From assembly GCF_000688015.1 (NCBI RefSeq), contig NZ_JIAD01000001.1, forward strand, positions 558,001 to 622,000: a stretch of DNA of 64,000 bases. The letters are read 5' to 3'. Shown here one piece after another: positions 50,573 through 58,619 of the stretch (within the stretch, counting starts at the first letter, position 1; every line of letters starts with the position of its first letter). Position numbers and translations under genes: made by a program. Origin of the DNA: Eubacterium sp. AB3007 (GTDB taxonomy: Bacteria > Bacillota > Clostridia > Peptostreptococcales > Anaerovoracaceae). The notes below the pieces were generated by a model. The model had not been told where the DNA came from. It made no database searches and saw only the letters and a list, made by a program, of their open reading frames with translations.

Positions 50573-53056
50573 CTATTCGGACAAAACGGACGGGTGGGTA
50601 ACATATTTCGGGAGTGGTGGTCTGCCTGCCGTATATGTCTTTTCCGGCTGCCGAATGATGTAACCATAATCGTCGAGGAAATCCAGGATGGGTTGGATCT
50701 CTGCCGCAGTCTTGAAGGTGCGACATGCTCTCATTGCTTTCCTGCGATCGAACTCCTTCATCCCTTTTTCCCTTATTTTCTGCAGGATGAGGTCTGCCTG
50801 CTTATACATGGCCGACTCAGGAACCACATCGTATACGGCCAGGGCATGGCTCAGGAAGTATCGCCCGAGCCTGATCGCATTCGACATCGTCTTTTCATCC
50901 ACGACCAGATACTCATGGTCCCGCAGGAAATCCTCCGACCGGTAAACACTAGCTCTGCATAGCAGTCCTGCGATCCGGAGCGTGTTTCCCACAAGCTTTC
51001 CGGCCCAATCAGATATCTCGGTATAATCCTTTTTCAGCTTCGGCTCGAGCTCCTCCGCAAAGGCTGTCAAAAGTGTCGATGCGCTCGTAGATAGAGCGAT
51101 GACCTCAGGTTCCGCAGGGTACTCTTCCTCCAGCATATTGATGATCTTGCTCTCATATCTGCGGTAAATCTGCTCAGATACCGACCTACTCTGGAACTTC
51201 CGCTCGCCGACCGTAGAAGTCGGCAGGCAATAGAGGAAACGCGCTGTCAATCCCCGCCCCCGAAATGTCTTGTTGCTCAGGACATCCGAGACCACCTTCG
51301 GCTGCGTCATCAGCAGGATGGTGAGCGCAGGATGCATGATGCTTTCACTTTCCCGGCCGATACGGTCCATCCTTATGGTGTCTCCGGAGTAACCTTTCAG
51401 CATGACGTCGATATTGACATTCCGTGTATAGATACCGGCAAGCGTGTCAAAGATGCCGCCCTCGCTTGATATGAGCGCTGCACGTCCATCATTGGATGCC
51501 ATGACGGATACCAGTTTTTCTGTCGTAATATCGTCCACATAGAGCCGAAGAGGCTTCCTGACCTTATAGGCCGCGATTTCATCAGCGATCTTCCTTATCT
51601 CATCCGGCTGTGCTTTTCCCTTTGCCACCATGTCTTCTACGGACTTTTGCCGACGTTCCAGGATACGCTTTTGCATTTTGCTGCTCTCCACTTCTCCGGC
51701 ATGGCGCTGGTTAAATTGAACCTCATAGTCATCTGCTGGGGAGACGATCGCATGCAGCACAGCAGATTTTCTCTCTGACGGACTTGCTATGATGTTCGTG
51801 AACGTGTTAAGCGGCTCGATCCAGTCAGGCTTCCCCTGAACGACGTATTTCCCCTGAATACACACCGATATGAGGGACAGGACGGCAGTTCCCGCCATGT
51901 CTACAGGAGTCTGGGTGCTTTCCGCTACAGCACAGATGTAATCTGCGATGTCCAGTGGTAGCGCATCTACCGGAAATGCCTCAATGCTGTATTTCCCAAA
52001 CGGTATCGGCTCTTCCCCGGATTCAGTGAAAGACTCGAACTCCTTCTGCGCCTCTGCGAGCTTTTCCTGCTGGATCGTTTCGCAGACCAGCTCATCGCTT
52101 TCCGCAAGACCGCACATCTTCAGGAAAGAAGTCTTTTCATCCTCTTCCCCGAATCTGTGCACCCTAACAAGATCAAAGGCATTCAGAAGTCTTCCCCCAG
52201 CAGGATCGGTAGCATGGTGGGAGTAGCAATATTTGTCATCATAGACGACCACTCCCGCGCTCCCCTCACCAGGAATATAGTCGTAGCGGCCTTCTACCGT
52301 AGACTCTGCATAGACACTTCCCAGGAACTTTCTGATAGTCTCCTGGATCGTGTACGTCCGGCAGAAAGCACCGACCGTCCCATCCTTTGAAAGAGGATCC
52401 TCCTGCTTCCTGCCGTCCGACACGCGCACCGCCTGCTCCCTACTTGATGCCGGGAGCATGGAGCAGTCCCTCCAGTTCGGGTGCTGCTCCAGGTACTCCA
52501 TCGCGTTCAGGAACGGCCCGGGAATGACTTTACAGACATACTCCACATCAGCAGGCGTGGTCGGCCAGAACATCAGCTGATTGACGCGAAAGGAACAATC
52601 ATCAAACTGGTCGATCCCCCACTCTGCAGCATAGTATCTTGCCACCGCGACATAACAGTCCGGAGAGATGTCCTTTTCGAACGGGACGATGATCCGGACT
52701 CGAGGATCTTGCGGCGTGCTCCCATGAGTGGTGTAGATCGCCGCCGCGTGCTTGCAATGCTCCGCAAAATGCTCTAGGAAGCAGGGCTCTGCCTCATCTG
52801 CATCCAGCGTGAGAAACGACCTGCACTCCACGTTCTGCGAAAGCCTGCGACCGTCCCTGAGGTAGCCCCCTACAAACCCACCTTTATCCTTGACCGCATC
52901 CTTCTCCGCCCGTCTCATGCTTCGGTACTCTTCTGCCGTTTCATTCGTTTTAATCGTTGTCCTCAGCTTCTCACACAGCGCATCCCAGGTGATAGTAGCG
53001 TTCTTCCAGACTTTCGCGTTACTCTTCTTTCCGTAGGCAATCCTTAGTTCCCTCAA
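50573..53056 (-). CDS. DUF3987/VirE-like primase-helicase
   Basis: An 827-residue replication protein. The N-terminal third resembles a primase-polymerase/VirE N domain (LTLDADEAEP, AAIYTTHGSTPQDPRVRIIV); the rest is the DUF3987 helicase-like part with IIASPSERKSAVLHAIVSP (variant P-loop), EGGIFDTLAGIYT and LLMTQPKVVSDVLSNKTFRG. The best start is a TTG at 53056 that overlaps the stop of the upstream gene and has AGGAGG before it; a GTG six codons earlier is possible. Works with DUF4406, VRR-NUC and SNF2 genes. Confidence 0.9.
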   Translation of the reverse strand: MRELRIAYGKKSNAKVWKNATITWDALCEKLRTTIKTNETAEEYRSMRRAEKDAVKDKGGFVGGYLRDGRRLSQNVECRSFLTLDADEAEPCFLEHFAEHCKHAAAIYTTHGSTPQDPRVRIIVPFEKDISPDCYVAVARYYAAEWGIDQFDDCSFRVNQLMFWPTTPADVEYVCKVIPGPFLNAMEYLEQHPNWRDCSMLPASSREQAVRVSDGRKQEDPLSKDGTVGAFCRTYTIQETIRKFLGSVYAESTVEGRYDYIPGEGSAGVVVYDDKYCYSHHATDPAGGRLLNAFDLVRVHRFGEEDEKTSFLKMCGLAESDELVCETIQQEKLAEAQKEFESFTESGEEPIPFGKYSIEAFPVDALPLDIADYICAVAESTQTPVDMAGTAVLSLISVCIQGKYVVQGKPDWIEPLNTFTNIIASPSERKSAVLHAIVSPADDYEVQFNQRHAGEVESSKMQKRILERRQKSVEDMVAKGKAQPDEIRKIADEIAAYKVRKPLRLYVDDITTEKLVSVMASNDGRAALISSEGGIFDTLAGIYTRNVNIDVMLKGYSGDTIRMDRIGRESESIMHPALTILLMTQPKVVSDVLSNKTFRGRGLTARFLYCLPTSTVGERKFQSRSVSEQIYRRYESKIINMLEEEYPAEPEVIALSTSASTLLTAFAEELEPKLKKDYTEISDWAGKLVGNTLRIAGLLCRASVYRSEDFLRDHEYLVVDEKTMSNAIRLGRYFLSHALAVYDVVPESAMYKQADLILQKIREKGMKEFDRRKAMRACRTFKTAAEIQPILDFLDDYGYIIRQPEKTYTAGRPPLPKYVTHPSVLSE

Positions 53057-53403
53057 ACCATCACCTCCTGACACTGCTCATTGAAGTACCTGATCGGCTG
53101 CCTGCGCTTCTTCGCTCTTGTGATCTCTATACGCATACCCTCCGAGATAACTTCCCCAAAGACCCAGAGCTCTCGGCATTTGCCCATGAGTACCATATCC
53201 ATGTAGATGGCAAGATTTCGTTCCTCCAGATCCCGATCATCCATGAACTGCGGATACATAAGCTGCGGTGCCAGCGGGATCATTCCCTGCTCCAGTGCGA
53301 ACCTGCAGTACCGGCGCACCTTCTCCATGTTGCCCTCCACATCACCAGACAGCGGACTGCAGATGTACACAAGCGGGCGGTATGTTCTTTTGTTATTTGC
53401 CAT
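53053..53403 (-). CDS. DUF4406/DUF7768-type deoxyribosyltransferase-like protein
   Basis: A 116-residue protein with the Rossmann-like pattern VYICSPLSGDVEGNMEKVRR YCRFALEQGMIPLAPQLMYP, CRELWVFGEVISEGMRIEI, related to nucleoside 2-deoxyribosyltransferases. In phages these accompany replication genes and may alter nucleotide pools. Start at 53403 with GGAGGTGGAAG upstream; its stop overlaps the start of the primase gene. Repeat copy C lies upstream. Confidence 0.85.
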   Translation of the reverse strand: MANNKRTYRPLVYICSPLSGDVEGNMEKVRRYCRFALEQGMIPLAPQLMYPQFMDDRDLEERNLAIYMDMVLMGKCRELWVFGEVISEGMRIEITRAKKRRQPIRYFNEQCQEVMV

Positions 53404-53433
53404 ATCTTCCACCTCCTCTGAAAATAGTTAAGA

Positions 53434-53478
53434 CTACCCCTTTGTGAGGTAGCCTTGGCAGAGGGTTAAATCTGACGC
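53434..53478 (-). repeat. Repeat copy C upstream of the DUF4406-type gene
   Basis: Minus strand: GCGTCAGATTTAA, CCCTCTGCCAAGGCTACCT, then GGGGTAGTC. It shares CGTCAGATTT and CTCTxGCCAAGGCTACCT almost letter for letter with copy A at 8105. Confidence 0.65.
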
Positions 53479-53513
53479 TTATCCACGTTTTTTTGCTTTC
53501 CCGGCTCTTTTTC
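53466..53513 (-). pseudogene. Possible remnant of a sigma-like gene end
   Basis: Reading minus strand toward the DUF4406 gene gives about 15 codons ending KNVDKRQI and a stop. The intact sigma-like gene at 54987 ends KENWDKRQI. The likeness suggests a related gene once preceded the DUF4406 gene and was cut by the plus-strand nuclease insertion. Short, so uncertain. Confidence 0.35.
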
Positions 53514-53543
53514 TTATGTCGTTGTGTCCGAGAATAATATTTG

Positions 53544-53552
53544 TGTTATAAT
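53544..53552 (+). promoter_or_regulatory. Extended -10 promoter of the DUF4041 gene
   Basis: TGTTATAAT fits an extended -10 (TGn then TATAAT, 53547-53552), about 43 bases before the ATG. No good -35 is seen. Confidence 0.5.
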
Positions 53553-53594
53553 GTCCTTATAGTTGATATTCATAACTAAAGGAGCTATGAGGAT

Positions 53595-54890
53595 ATGGGA
53601 CTCTTTAATAAAAAGGAACTTGAAAGAATCGGACAATTAGAGGCAGAAAATGCAAAGCTATCTCAGCAGCTTGAGAGTCTTGGAGGAAAAGACCTTTTTG
53701 GAATAAAGACAGAGATTGTACAGCAAAGGGCGATTCTTGCTGGCGTTAATAAAGAACTTGAGGACACACGCCATACTATTGATGTTTTGGGAGAAGAAAT
53801 AAAAACAAAGAGATCTATTATTTCTGATTTAGATTTGGAGATCGAAATGATGGATTTTGGCCTGTATGAACCTAAGTATAAGTGCATGAACTCCGATGAA
53901 TACAAAGAACGGATTAAAGAGAATCGGGCACACCAAAAAGCACTGATAAAAAATAAGCGCGCACTGAATTATTCTAATTCCTGGACTCTGGATGGAAGTA
54001 GATCCAAAGGAACGGCAATGAACAATGATAATATGAAAATGTACTTACGTGCATTTAATAACGAATGTGATGTACTGATATCAAAGGCAAAGTTTAACAA
54101 CATCGATCGAATTCTTGATCGTATCCATAAGTGTGCGGATGCGCTTGATAAATTGAATGCCAGAAATCAGATATCTGTAACAGATGAATATCTAAATTTA
54201 AAAATTGATGAGCTGTTCCTTGTTCATGAGTACAACACGATTAAACAAGAGGAAAAGGAGGCCATGAGAGCCGCCCGAGAAGAAGAACGTGAGCTTGCTA
54301 GATTACAGAAAGAAATCGAGGAGAAAAGAAAGAGTATTAAGAAGGAGCAGAAGCACTACACAAATGCAAAAGAGCAATTGCTCAAACAACTAGAAACAGC
54401 GAGTGATCAAGAAAAGCCTGCGATTCTTCAGAAGCTCCAGGAAATTGATGAAACTCTCGATAAGATCGACACCAACTTAAAAGATATCGATTACAGAGAG
54501 GCTAACAAAAAAGCCGGCTATGTATATGTCATTTCTAATATCGGATCATTCGGCGAGGGGATTTACAAAATCGGAATGACTCGTAGACTTGATCCCCAAG
54601 ACCGAGTAGATGAACTCGGAGATGCATCCGTTCCATTCAGGTTCGATGTCCATGCGATGATTTTTTCTGATGATGCTCCGGCCTTAGAAACAGCACTTCA
54701 TAGGGCATTTGCGGACCGAAAAGTGAACATGATGAATAACAGGAAGGAATTCTTTAAAGTTAGTCTTGATGAAATCGAGAAAGTCGTAAAGGAAAATCAT
54801 AACAAGCTGGTCGAATTCAATAAGGTTGCAGATGCTGAACAATACAGAGAATCGCTGAAACTTAGAGAACGTGATAATATGCCACTTTAG
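53595..54890 (+). CDS. DUF4041 plus T5orf172/GIY-YIG nuclease
   Basis: A 431-residue protein on the opposite strand to its neighbours. A coiled coil (about 1-90), the DUF4041 middle (about 90-220, FGLYEPKYKCMNSDEYKERI, LRAFNNECDVLISKAKFNN), a second coiled coil, and a C-terminal T5orf172-type GIY-YIG nuclease (from about 307: YVYVISNIGSF, IYKIGMTRRLDP, LHRAF, NNRKEFF). The same domain pair occurs in SNIPE, a membrane-bound anti-phage nuclease that cuts incoming DNA; this version has no membrane helix. AAAGGAG precedes the ATG. Probably expressed in the lysogen. Confidence 0.9.
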   Translation: MGLFNKKELERIGQLEAENAKLSQQLESLGGKDLFGIKTEIVQQRAILAGVNKELEDTRHTIDVLGEEIKTKRSIISDLDLEIEMMDFGLYEPKYKCMNSDEYKERIKENRAHQKALIKNKRALNYSNSWTLDGSRSKGTAMNNDNMKMYLRAFNNECDVLISKAKFNNIDRILDRIHKCADALDKLNARNQISVTDEYLNLKIDELFLVHEYNTIKQEEKEAMRAAREEERELARLQKEIEEKRKSIKKEQKHYTNAKEQLLKQLETASDQEKPAILQKLQEIDETLDKIDTNLKDIDYREANKKAGYVYVISNIGSFGEGIYKIGMTRRLDPQDRVDELGDASVPFRFDVHAMIFSDDAPALETALHRAFADRKVNMMNNRKEFFKVSLDEIEKVVKENHNKLVEFNKVADAEQYRESLKLRERDNMPL

Positions 54891-54907
54891 GATCCGAGCG
54901 GCCTGAA

Positions 54908-54954
54908 GCCCCTCGGGCAGTCCTACACATAATAGGTTGGACGCCTCGAGGGGC
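54908..54954. terminator. Terminator between convergent genes
   Basis: GCCCCTCG pairs with CGAGGGGC (8-bp stem, about 31-base loop) after the DUF4041 gene and after the sigma-like gene on the other strand. T tract weak. Confidence 0.55.
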
Positions 54955-54986
54955 CTTTCGCTCTCTTCGTTGATCAGATCAACAGA

Positions 54987-55523
54987 TCAAATCTGACGTT
55001 TATCCCAGTTTTCTTTCAGTTTTCTTGCAGCACGTTTGAGCTTCTGGCTGACAGAGTTCTCGCTCATTCCAGTCCTGGCAGCATAGCTCTTGATGCTTTC
55101 GTCATCCAGACGGATAGCGATGAACATGTCCGCCCAGTCAGGTTTCTTCGCCAGAGTTTCCCTGATCCATTGGCAGTCCGCTTCATACGCCATGTTTCTC
55201 TCACGATCGATCTCGTCCTTCAGGAAGATGCATCGATCCCGTACCTCGTCCATTAGAGGCTCCGAGAAATCCATTTCCTCATCAGTATCGTCCCTACCTG
55301 GCGTGTCCTTGCTGTAGCCCCTATGACGATTAAACTTGTGCCAGTTGTTGTACTCCGGTTTGTTGAACTCCTCATCAACTGCCGCTTGTACACGTTTCTC
55401 AAACTCTTCCTCAGTCATCTCTTCGTCTGTCTCAGGGCCGATCGACAGCCAAAGCCCTCTTGCCTCCTCTGCGTCTAGTACGATGGTCTGGAATGTGGTG
55501 TCATAACGTAATTGAATCTTCAT
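54987..55523 (-). CDS. ICE-type sigma-70 region 4-like protein
   Basis: A 178-residue protein of a kind common in Firmicute integrative conjugative elements: KIQLRYDTTFQTIVLDAEEA, EFNKPEYNNWHKFNRHRGYS, an acidic middle, then the HTH part RLDDESIKSYAARTGMSENS VSQKLKRAARKLKENW. It looks like a truncated sigma factor acting as a regulator. I placed the start at 55523 (GGAAAGGACACGCT before ATG); the frame is open about 30 codons further. Its end (DKRQI) is echoed in the repeats at 8105, 12541 and 53434. Confidence 0.8.
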   Translation of the reverse strand: MKIQLRYDTTFQTIVLDAEEARGLWLSIGPETDEEMTEEEFEKRVQAAVDEEFNKPEYNNWHKFNRHRGYSKDTPGRDDTDEEMDFSEPLMDEVRDRCIFLKDEIDRERNMAYEADCQWIRETLAKKPDWADMFIAIRLDDESIKSYAARTGMSENSVSQKLKRAARKLKENWDKRQI

Positions 55524-55650
55524 AGCGTGTCCTTTCCGTCCGGGACCAAGGACGGTGGGACACAAGAAAAACCCGCGAGGAAGATGATCACAGGCCTGAC
55601 ATCCGAAAAATGGCACAGGAAATAAACGGTGAGAGCATCTCCACTTCTAT

Positions 55651-55668
55651 CGCTGCCTTTCTGCAGCG
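55651..55668 (-). other. Hairpin in the leader of the sigma-like gene
   Basis: CGCTGC-AGAAAG-GCAGCG, a perfect 6-bp stem, within the 270-base leader between 55524 and 55800. The leader has no convincing gene; an ORF across it (55520-55708) lacks a ribosome site. It may be an attenuator or small RNA. Confidence 0.4.
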
Positions 55669-55804
55669 GTCTAAGTTTCCTTATGCGTCCCATCGTCCTG
55701 ATGGCCACTCGGACTAAATGAGATTTAGATTGTTACTTCGAGTGCTTGAGCACCCAGATCGCGCCTCTCTACAAAGACGCCATCTCGATGTTCAGAACAC
55801 AAAA

Positions 55805-55845
55805 GGCCGGAGTATAGATTGCGCAAACACAACCCTACTCCGGCC
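55805..55845 (-). terminator. Terminator after the zinc-ribbon gene
   Basis: GGCCGGAGTA pairs perfectly with TACTCCGGCC (21-base loop), followed on the minus strand by TTTTGTGTT. It lies between the zinc-ribbon gene and the leader of the sigma-like gene. Confidence 0.7.
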
Positions 55846-55884
55846 ATAATGGTGGCTATTGCCCCGGCGGTCAGTCAGTAAGAC

Positions 55885-56073
55885 TTATTTCCTTCGACCC
55901 AATCTCTTCTGGGCCGTGCTTCTTTCCGTTTTTAGTGTGTATAGATCTCCGATATACACCTTCCTGCATTTTGAGCATTGAACCGATATTGTAAGCTTCG
56001 CCGTTCCGTCAACCAGTGTCTCGCCCTTACCGCACCACGGGCAAACGAGATGCTTGTTATATTTACCCCTCAT
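55885..56073 (-). CDS. Small zinc-ribbon protein (62 aa), repressor target
   Basis: A 62-residue basic protein with two CxxC pairs (CPWCGKGE ... CSKCRKVYIG), a zinc ribbon as in Com-like or small phage DNA-binding proteins. AAGGAGGAGCG precedes the ATG. A perfect copy of the repressor operator lies 24 bases upstream, so it is probably switched on when repression is lifted, like a cro-side gene. Unknown function. Confidence 0.75.
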   Translation of the reverse strand: MRGKYNKHLVCPWCGKGETLVDGTAKLTISVQCSKCRKVYIGDLYTLKTERSTAQKRLGRRK

Positions 56074-56096
56074 GAACGCTCCTCCTTTTTCTGCTT

Positions 56097-56114
56097 TTAC
56101 GCCATTTTGCGTAA
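56097..56114. promoter_or_regulatory. Operator O2 (TTACGC-N6-GCGTAA)
   Basis: TTACGC, CATTTT, GCGTAA: an 18-bp palindrome with the same half-sites and spacing as the operator on the repressor promoter. Sits between the terminator of the repressor operon and the zinc-ribbon gene. Confidence 0.75.
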
Positions 56115-56122
56115 TCGCCGAT

Positions 56123-56159
56123 AAAAAAAACAGCCTGCCACCTGTTATAGCAGCAGGCT
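56123..56159 (-). terminator. Terminator of the repressor/protease operon
   Basis: Minus strand AGCCTGC / GCAGGCT stem, 14-base loop, G and T8. Follows the ImmA/IrrE gene. Confidence 0.9.
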
Positions 56160-56175
56160 ACCGTATTATAAAGTA

Positions 56176-57009
56176 TTAGAAGGCTCTATCAATCAGTATA
56201 TTGTGTCTGTTTACGTACTGATCCTCCGTCATAAGTAATCCCAGTCTTTTCATCTGTATCTCCGTTGCACTACGTGATGCTCCGAAAGCATCAGACACTC
56301 TCCTTATGATATCCCCACATCCAAGTTCGAAATCAAAGTCGAAGTCATCAGGCATGACCATGACCGTATTGAGATTCCTTCCGATGTCGTATTCCTTGAT
56401 AAGGCGAATTGTTTCCTTGCGGAATGCATTCCGCGGCATCTCCAGCGCTGCTGCGAACACATTAGCTTGATGTTCCCTGAAGTCCTCCTGGGTTGTTAAC
56501 CGTCCCTGGTGTGTCATGGATGATCTTTTGCACATGACCACGCTTCTTGCGGCAAAACCATGCCCATAATCGAAAAAAGACAACTGGTACGGGTCCCTCT
56601 TGTACACCTCCGGATGCATCAGGAAGTGACCAGCCTCGTGCAACTCTGTGAAGAGTGCAAACCCTTCTCTCCCTGCTTTCAAGGTGGAGTTGTCAATGAT
56701 CACAGTGTCAGCCTCTACGGCTATCTCCTTGACACACTGACCCTCCCGGTCAAAGACACGAACACCTTCATCATTAAATACGGTAGCCCCCGCAATCGGG
56801 CTCTCATCTTCCTCGTAGAAGATGTCCTGAAAATCGAGGTTGGCTTTCAGATACTTTTCGATAAAGTGAAGTCCATCGATCCTACCAGGATACTCGAGAA
56901 GCTCAGGTCTATAATCTGCCAGGATTGTCTCCGCAAAAACAATCACATCAAGATCCCTAACGATCGGTGTCCCATCCTTGTGCCGACGTTTACAGTTAAA
57001 TCTAATCAC
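56176..57009 (-). CDS. ImmA/IrrE-family metalloprotease
   Basis: A 277-residue zinc peptidase that cleaves the partner repressor to induce the prophage, as ImmA does for ImmR of ICEBs1. Active site HEAGH (124-128) with downstream EDFREHQANVFAAALEMP giving the third ligand. Overlaps the repressor gene by eight bases; both are transcribed from the promoter at 57454-57482. Length slightly above the usual because of an N-terminal ~50-residue extension. Confidence 0.92.
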   Translation of the reverse strand: MIRFNCKRRHKDGTPIVRDLDVIVFAETILADYRPELLEYPGRIDGLHFIEKYLKANLDFQDIFYEEDESPIAGATVFNDEGVRVFDREGQCVKEIAVEADTVIIDNSTLKAGREGFALFTELHEAGHFLMHPEVYKRDPYQLSFFDYGHGFAARSVVMCKRSSMTHQGRLTTQEDFREHQANVFAAALEMPRNAFRKETIRLIKEYDIGRNLNTVMVMPDDFDFDFELGCGDIIRRVSDAFGASRSATEIQMKRLGLLMTEDQYVNRHNILIDRAF

Positions 57010-57403
57010 TACCTTTACCTCGCTTTCGTTCTAATTCTCGTATAAAGGTCTTCCAATCATCCTCGTTGGCTGTACCCTCGTTAGTCATACGAAGAGCCAT
57101 ACGAGCAAGATTACCGGACTCCGAATACATCATGATGTCCTCAATATCAGAAGGCACCGTCCTCTTCCTTCTTGCCGCCAAATCGTACATCAGAGCTTTT
57201 TCTGCTGCATCTAGACCTAATTCGTCAGCCAATGCTTCATAATCGAAGTTATCCGATGGCGTACGTCTGTCCTTCTCGATGTCGCTATACATGGTCAAAG
57301 AGATACCAAGCTTCTCTGATACCTCCCGTAGCGTTAAATCGTTAGGCGAATCCAGCCTTTTCTTCCGGATAAACTGACCAAAGGTCATGTTTTGCTCTTT
57401 CAT
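57002..57403 (-). CDS. XRE-family repressor
   Basis: A 133-residue repressor with an N-terminal HTH (NDLTLREVSEKLGISLTMYS DIEKDRRTPS) and a helical C-terminus (EKALMYDLAARRKRTVPSDI). It controls lysogeny, pairs with the ImmA/IrrE protease and should bind the TTACGC-N6-GCGTAA operator covering its own -10 region. AAAGGAGAA precedes the ATG. Confidence 0.92.
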   Translation of the reverse strand: MKEQNMTFGQFIRKKRLDSPNDLTLREVSEKLGISLTMYSDIEKDRRTPSDNFDYEALADELGLDAAEKALMYDLAARRKRTVPSDIEDIMMYSESGNLARMALRMTNEGTANEDDWKTFIRELERKRGKGSD

Positions 57404-57436
57404 TGAATTATTCTCCTTTCGACCGACAGCGGCGTT

Positions 57437-57482
57437 TTACGCTATCTGGCGTAATTATATCATATCTGCGTAACACAGTCAA
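57437..57482 (-). promoter_or_regulatory. Autoregulated repressor promoter with operator O1
   Basis: Minus strand: TTGACT (57477-57482), 17 bases, TATAAT (57454-57459). The 18-bp palindrome TTACGC-CAGATA-GCGTAA (57437-57454) overlaps the end of the -10, and a further half-site GCGTAA (plus strand 57468-57473) lies in the spacer. The repressor should block RNA polymerase here. Confidence 0.85.
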
Positions 57483-57573
57483 CCTTTAGCGCATAGAAAA
57501 AGGTGAAGCAGCTCTCCGGTATCGTCAATCTATCGTCGTGGTACCCCGGATGGTTTTCCACCAACCCTCATTT

Positions 57574-57825
57574 TCAATACGTTAGATGCAGTGTAGAATA
57601 ATCAGTTGATTCCAATAAATAATAGCCTGCAAGATCTCCCACAGGCTTCACTCTTCCAACGACATAGTTACGAGGCGCTGAAAGCTTGAAGAAAAACAGT
57701 TCATTATCACTGATCGCTCTGTTGCTTTTACCAACGCCTCGGGGCTAGAAATCGACTTCATTACAGCTCTGATCTTTCAACAAAGCAAACCAATCATAAT
57801 CTGTAACGCTGACATATATCTTCAT
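57574..57825 (-). pseudogene. Broken HNH restriction-endonuclease gene (5' part)
   Basis: From the ATG at 57825 the frame reads MKIYVSVTDYDWFALLKDQS, CNEVDF, then a TAG where the family has Trp (57745-57747), then RAISDNELFFFKLSAPRNYV VG. This is the start of the putative HNH restriction endonuclease family (VTDxDWFxxL ... FKLHxPRNxIVGG). The nuclease part is missing. It is a decayed defence gene next to intact ones. The rest of the stretch to 57483 shows nothing else. Confidence 0.75.
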
Positions 57826-57840
57826 GGTGAATCACCCGCT

Positions 57841-58524
57841 TTAAAGATAGTATTTCTTTGGAGCACGCGTATACGAGCCAACTGTTTCATCAGGCATAGA
57901 AGTTGTATCAATCAACATATAGAACTCAAAGGGTTCCAAATCTGCGAGCTCGAATAAACCACACATCATGAAATTAGTTTTGCAATATCTGACCTGATAT
58001 TTAACAGCATCAAAATGAAGATCCCCTTCATACTCCTGATAAATGTATGGGGCATTATATGGATCTCGCATATCTGATGCAGCAATTTCTGCCTCACCCT
58101 TTGAGTATCCTCTATTTTCTATTAAATACACTTCAAAGGCATGAACCAAGGCGTCAACATCTATTAGCTCATCTTCTGTTATATCATCTATGTCTTTGAG
58201 ACATCGTTCATCTTCGGCCTCATCGAGCGAATCTACTTCTTCTATTACTTCTTTCGGAAATGAAATGAAATAATGTGCGTTTTCCGCATCTTCTTCATTA
58301 CTTCCGTATTCCCACTCATAATTATCGATTGCTGCCGTAACTATTCTTTTACAAAGGTCATCAAGATCCTCGTTGTCATTTATATCATCATCTACGTTAT
58401 AAGTATCAACGAGTAGATCAAACTCTTCCTCGGAGATATCAATCTTCACCGAGACGTCCCCTCCATTCCCATTGCTGAGGCCAATTGTTACTGGAAACTC
58501 AAGAGTCATATCATATTCTTTCAT
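57841..58524 (-). CDS. Acidic unknown protein of the defence region (227 aa)
   Basis: A very acidic 227-residue protein with no recognised domain: FPVTIGLSNGNGGDVSVKID and many Asp/Glu runs (DDDINDNEDLDDLC), then FHFDAV-like beta strands and a C-terminal GSYTRAPKKYYL. Such acidity suggests a DNA mimic or partner protein, but that is a guess. It lies between the DUF262 gene and the broken HNH gene on the same strand. Confidence 0.65.
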   Translation of the reverse strand: MKEYDMTLEFPVTIGLSNGNGGDVSVKIDISEEEFDLLVDTYNVDDDINDNEDLDDLCKRIVTAAIDNYEWEYGSNEEDAENAHYFISFPKEVIEEVDSLDEAEDERCLKDIDDITEDELIDVDALVHAFEVYLIENRGYSKGEAEIAASDMRDPYNAPYIYQEYEGDLHFDAVKYQVRYCKTNFMMCGLFELADLEPFEFYMLIDTTSMPDETVGSYTRAPKKYYL

Positions 58525-58619
58525 ACCAAAAGCCCTTTCGTTAAAATTAGTAATCCTATTACACTCTTCAGAATAACAACATATTTGGCGACATCCTATG
58601 ATCTCTCCAAAACCTCTCT

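Noticed and set aside
55520..55708. Small ORF (62 codons) in the leader of the sigma-like gene
   Set aside because: No ribosome site, overlaps the sigma-like start and a structured leader; more likely non-coding.
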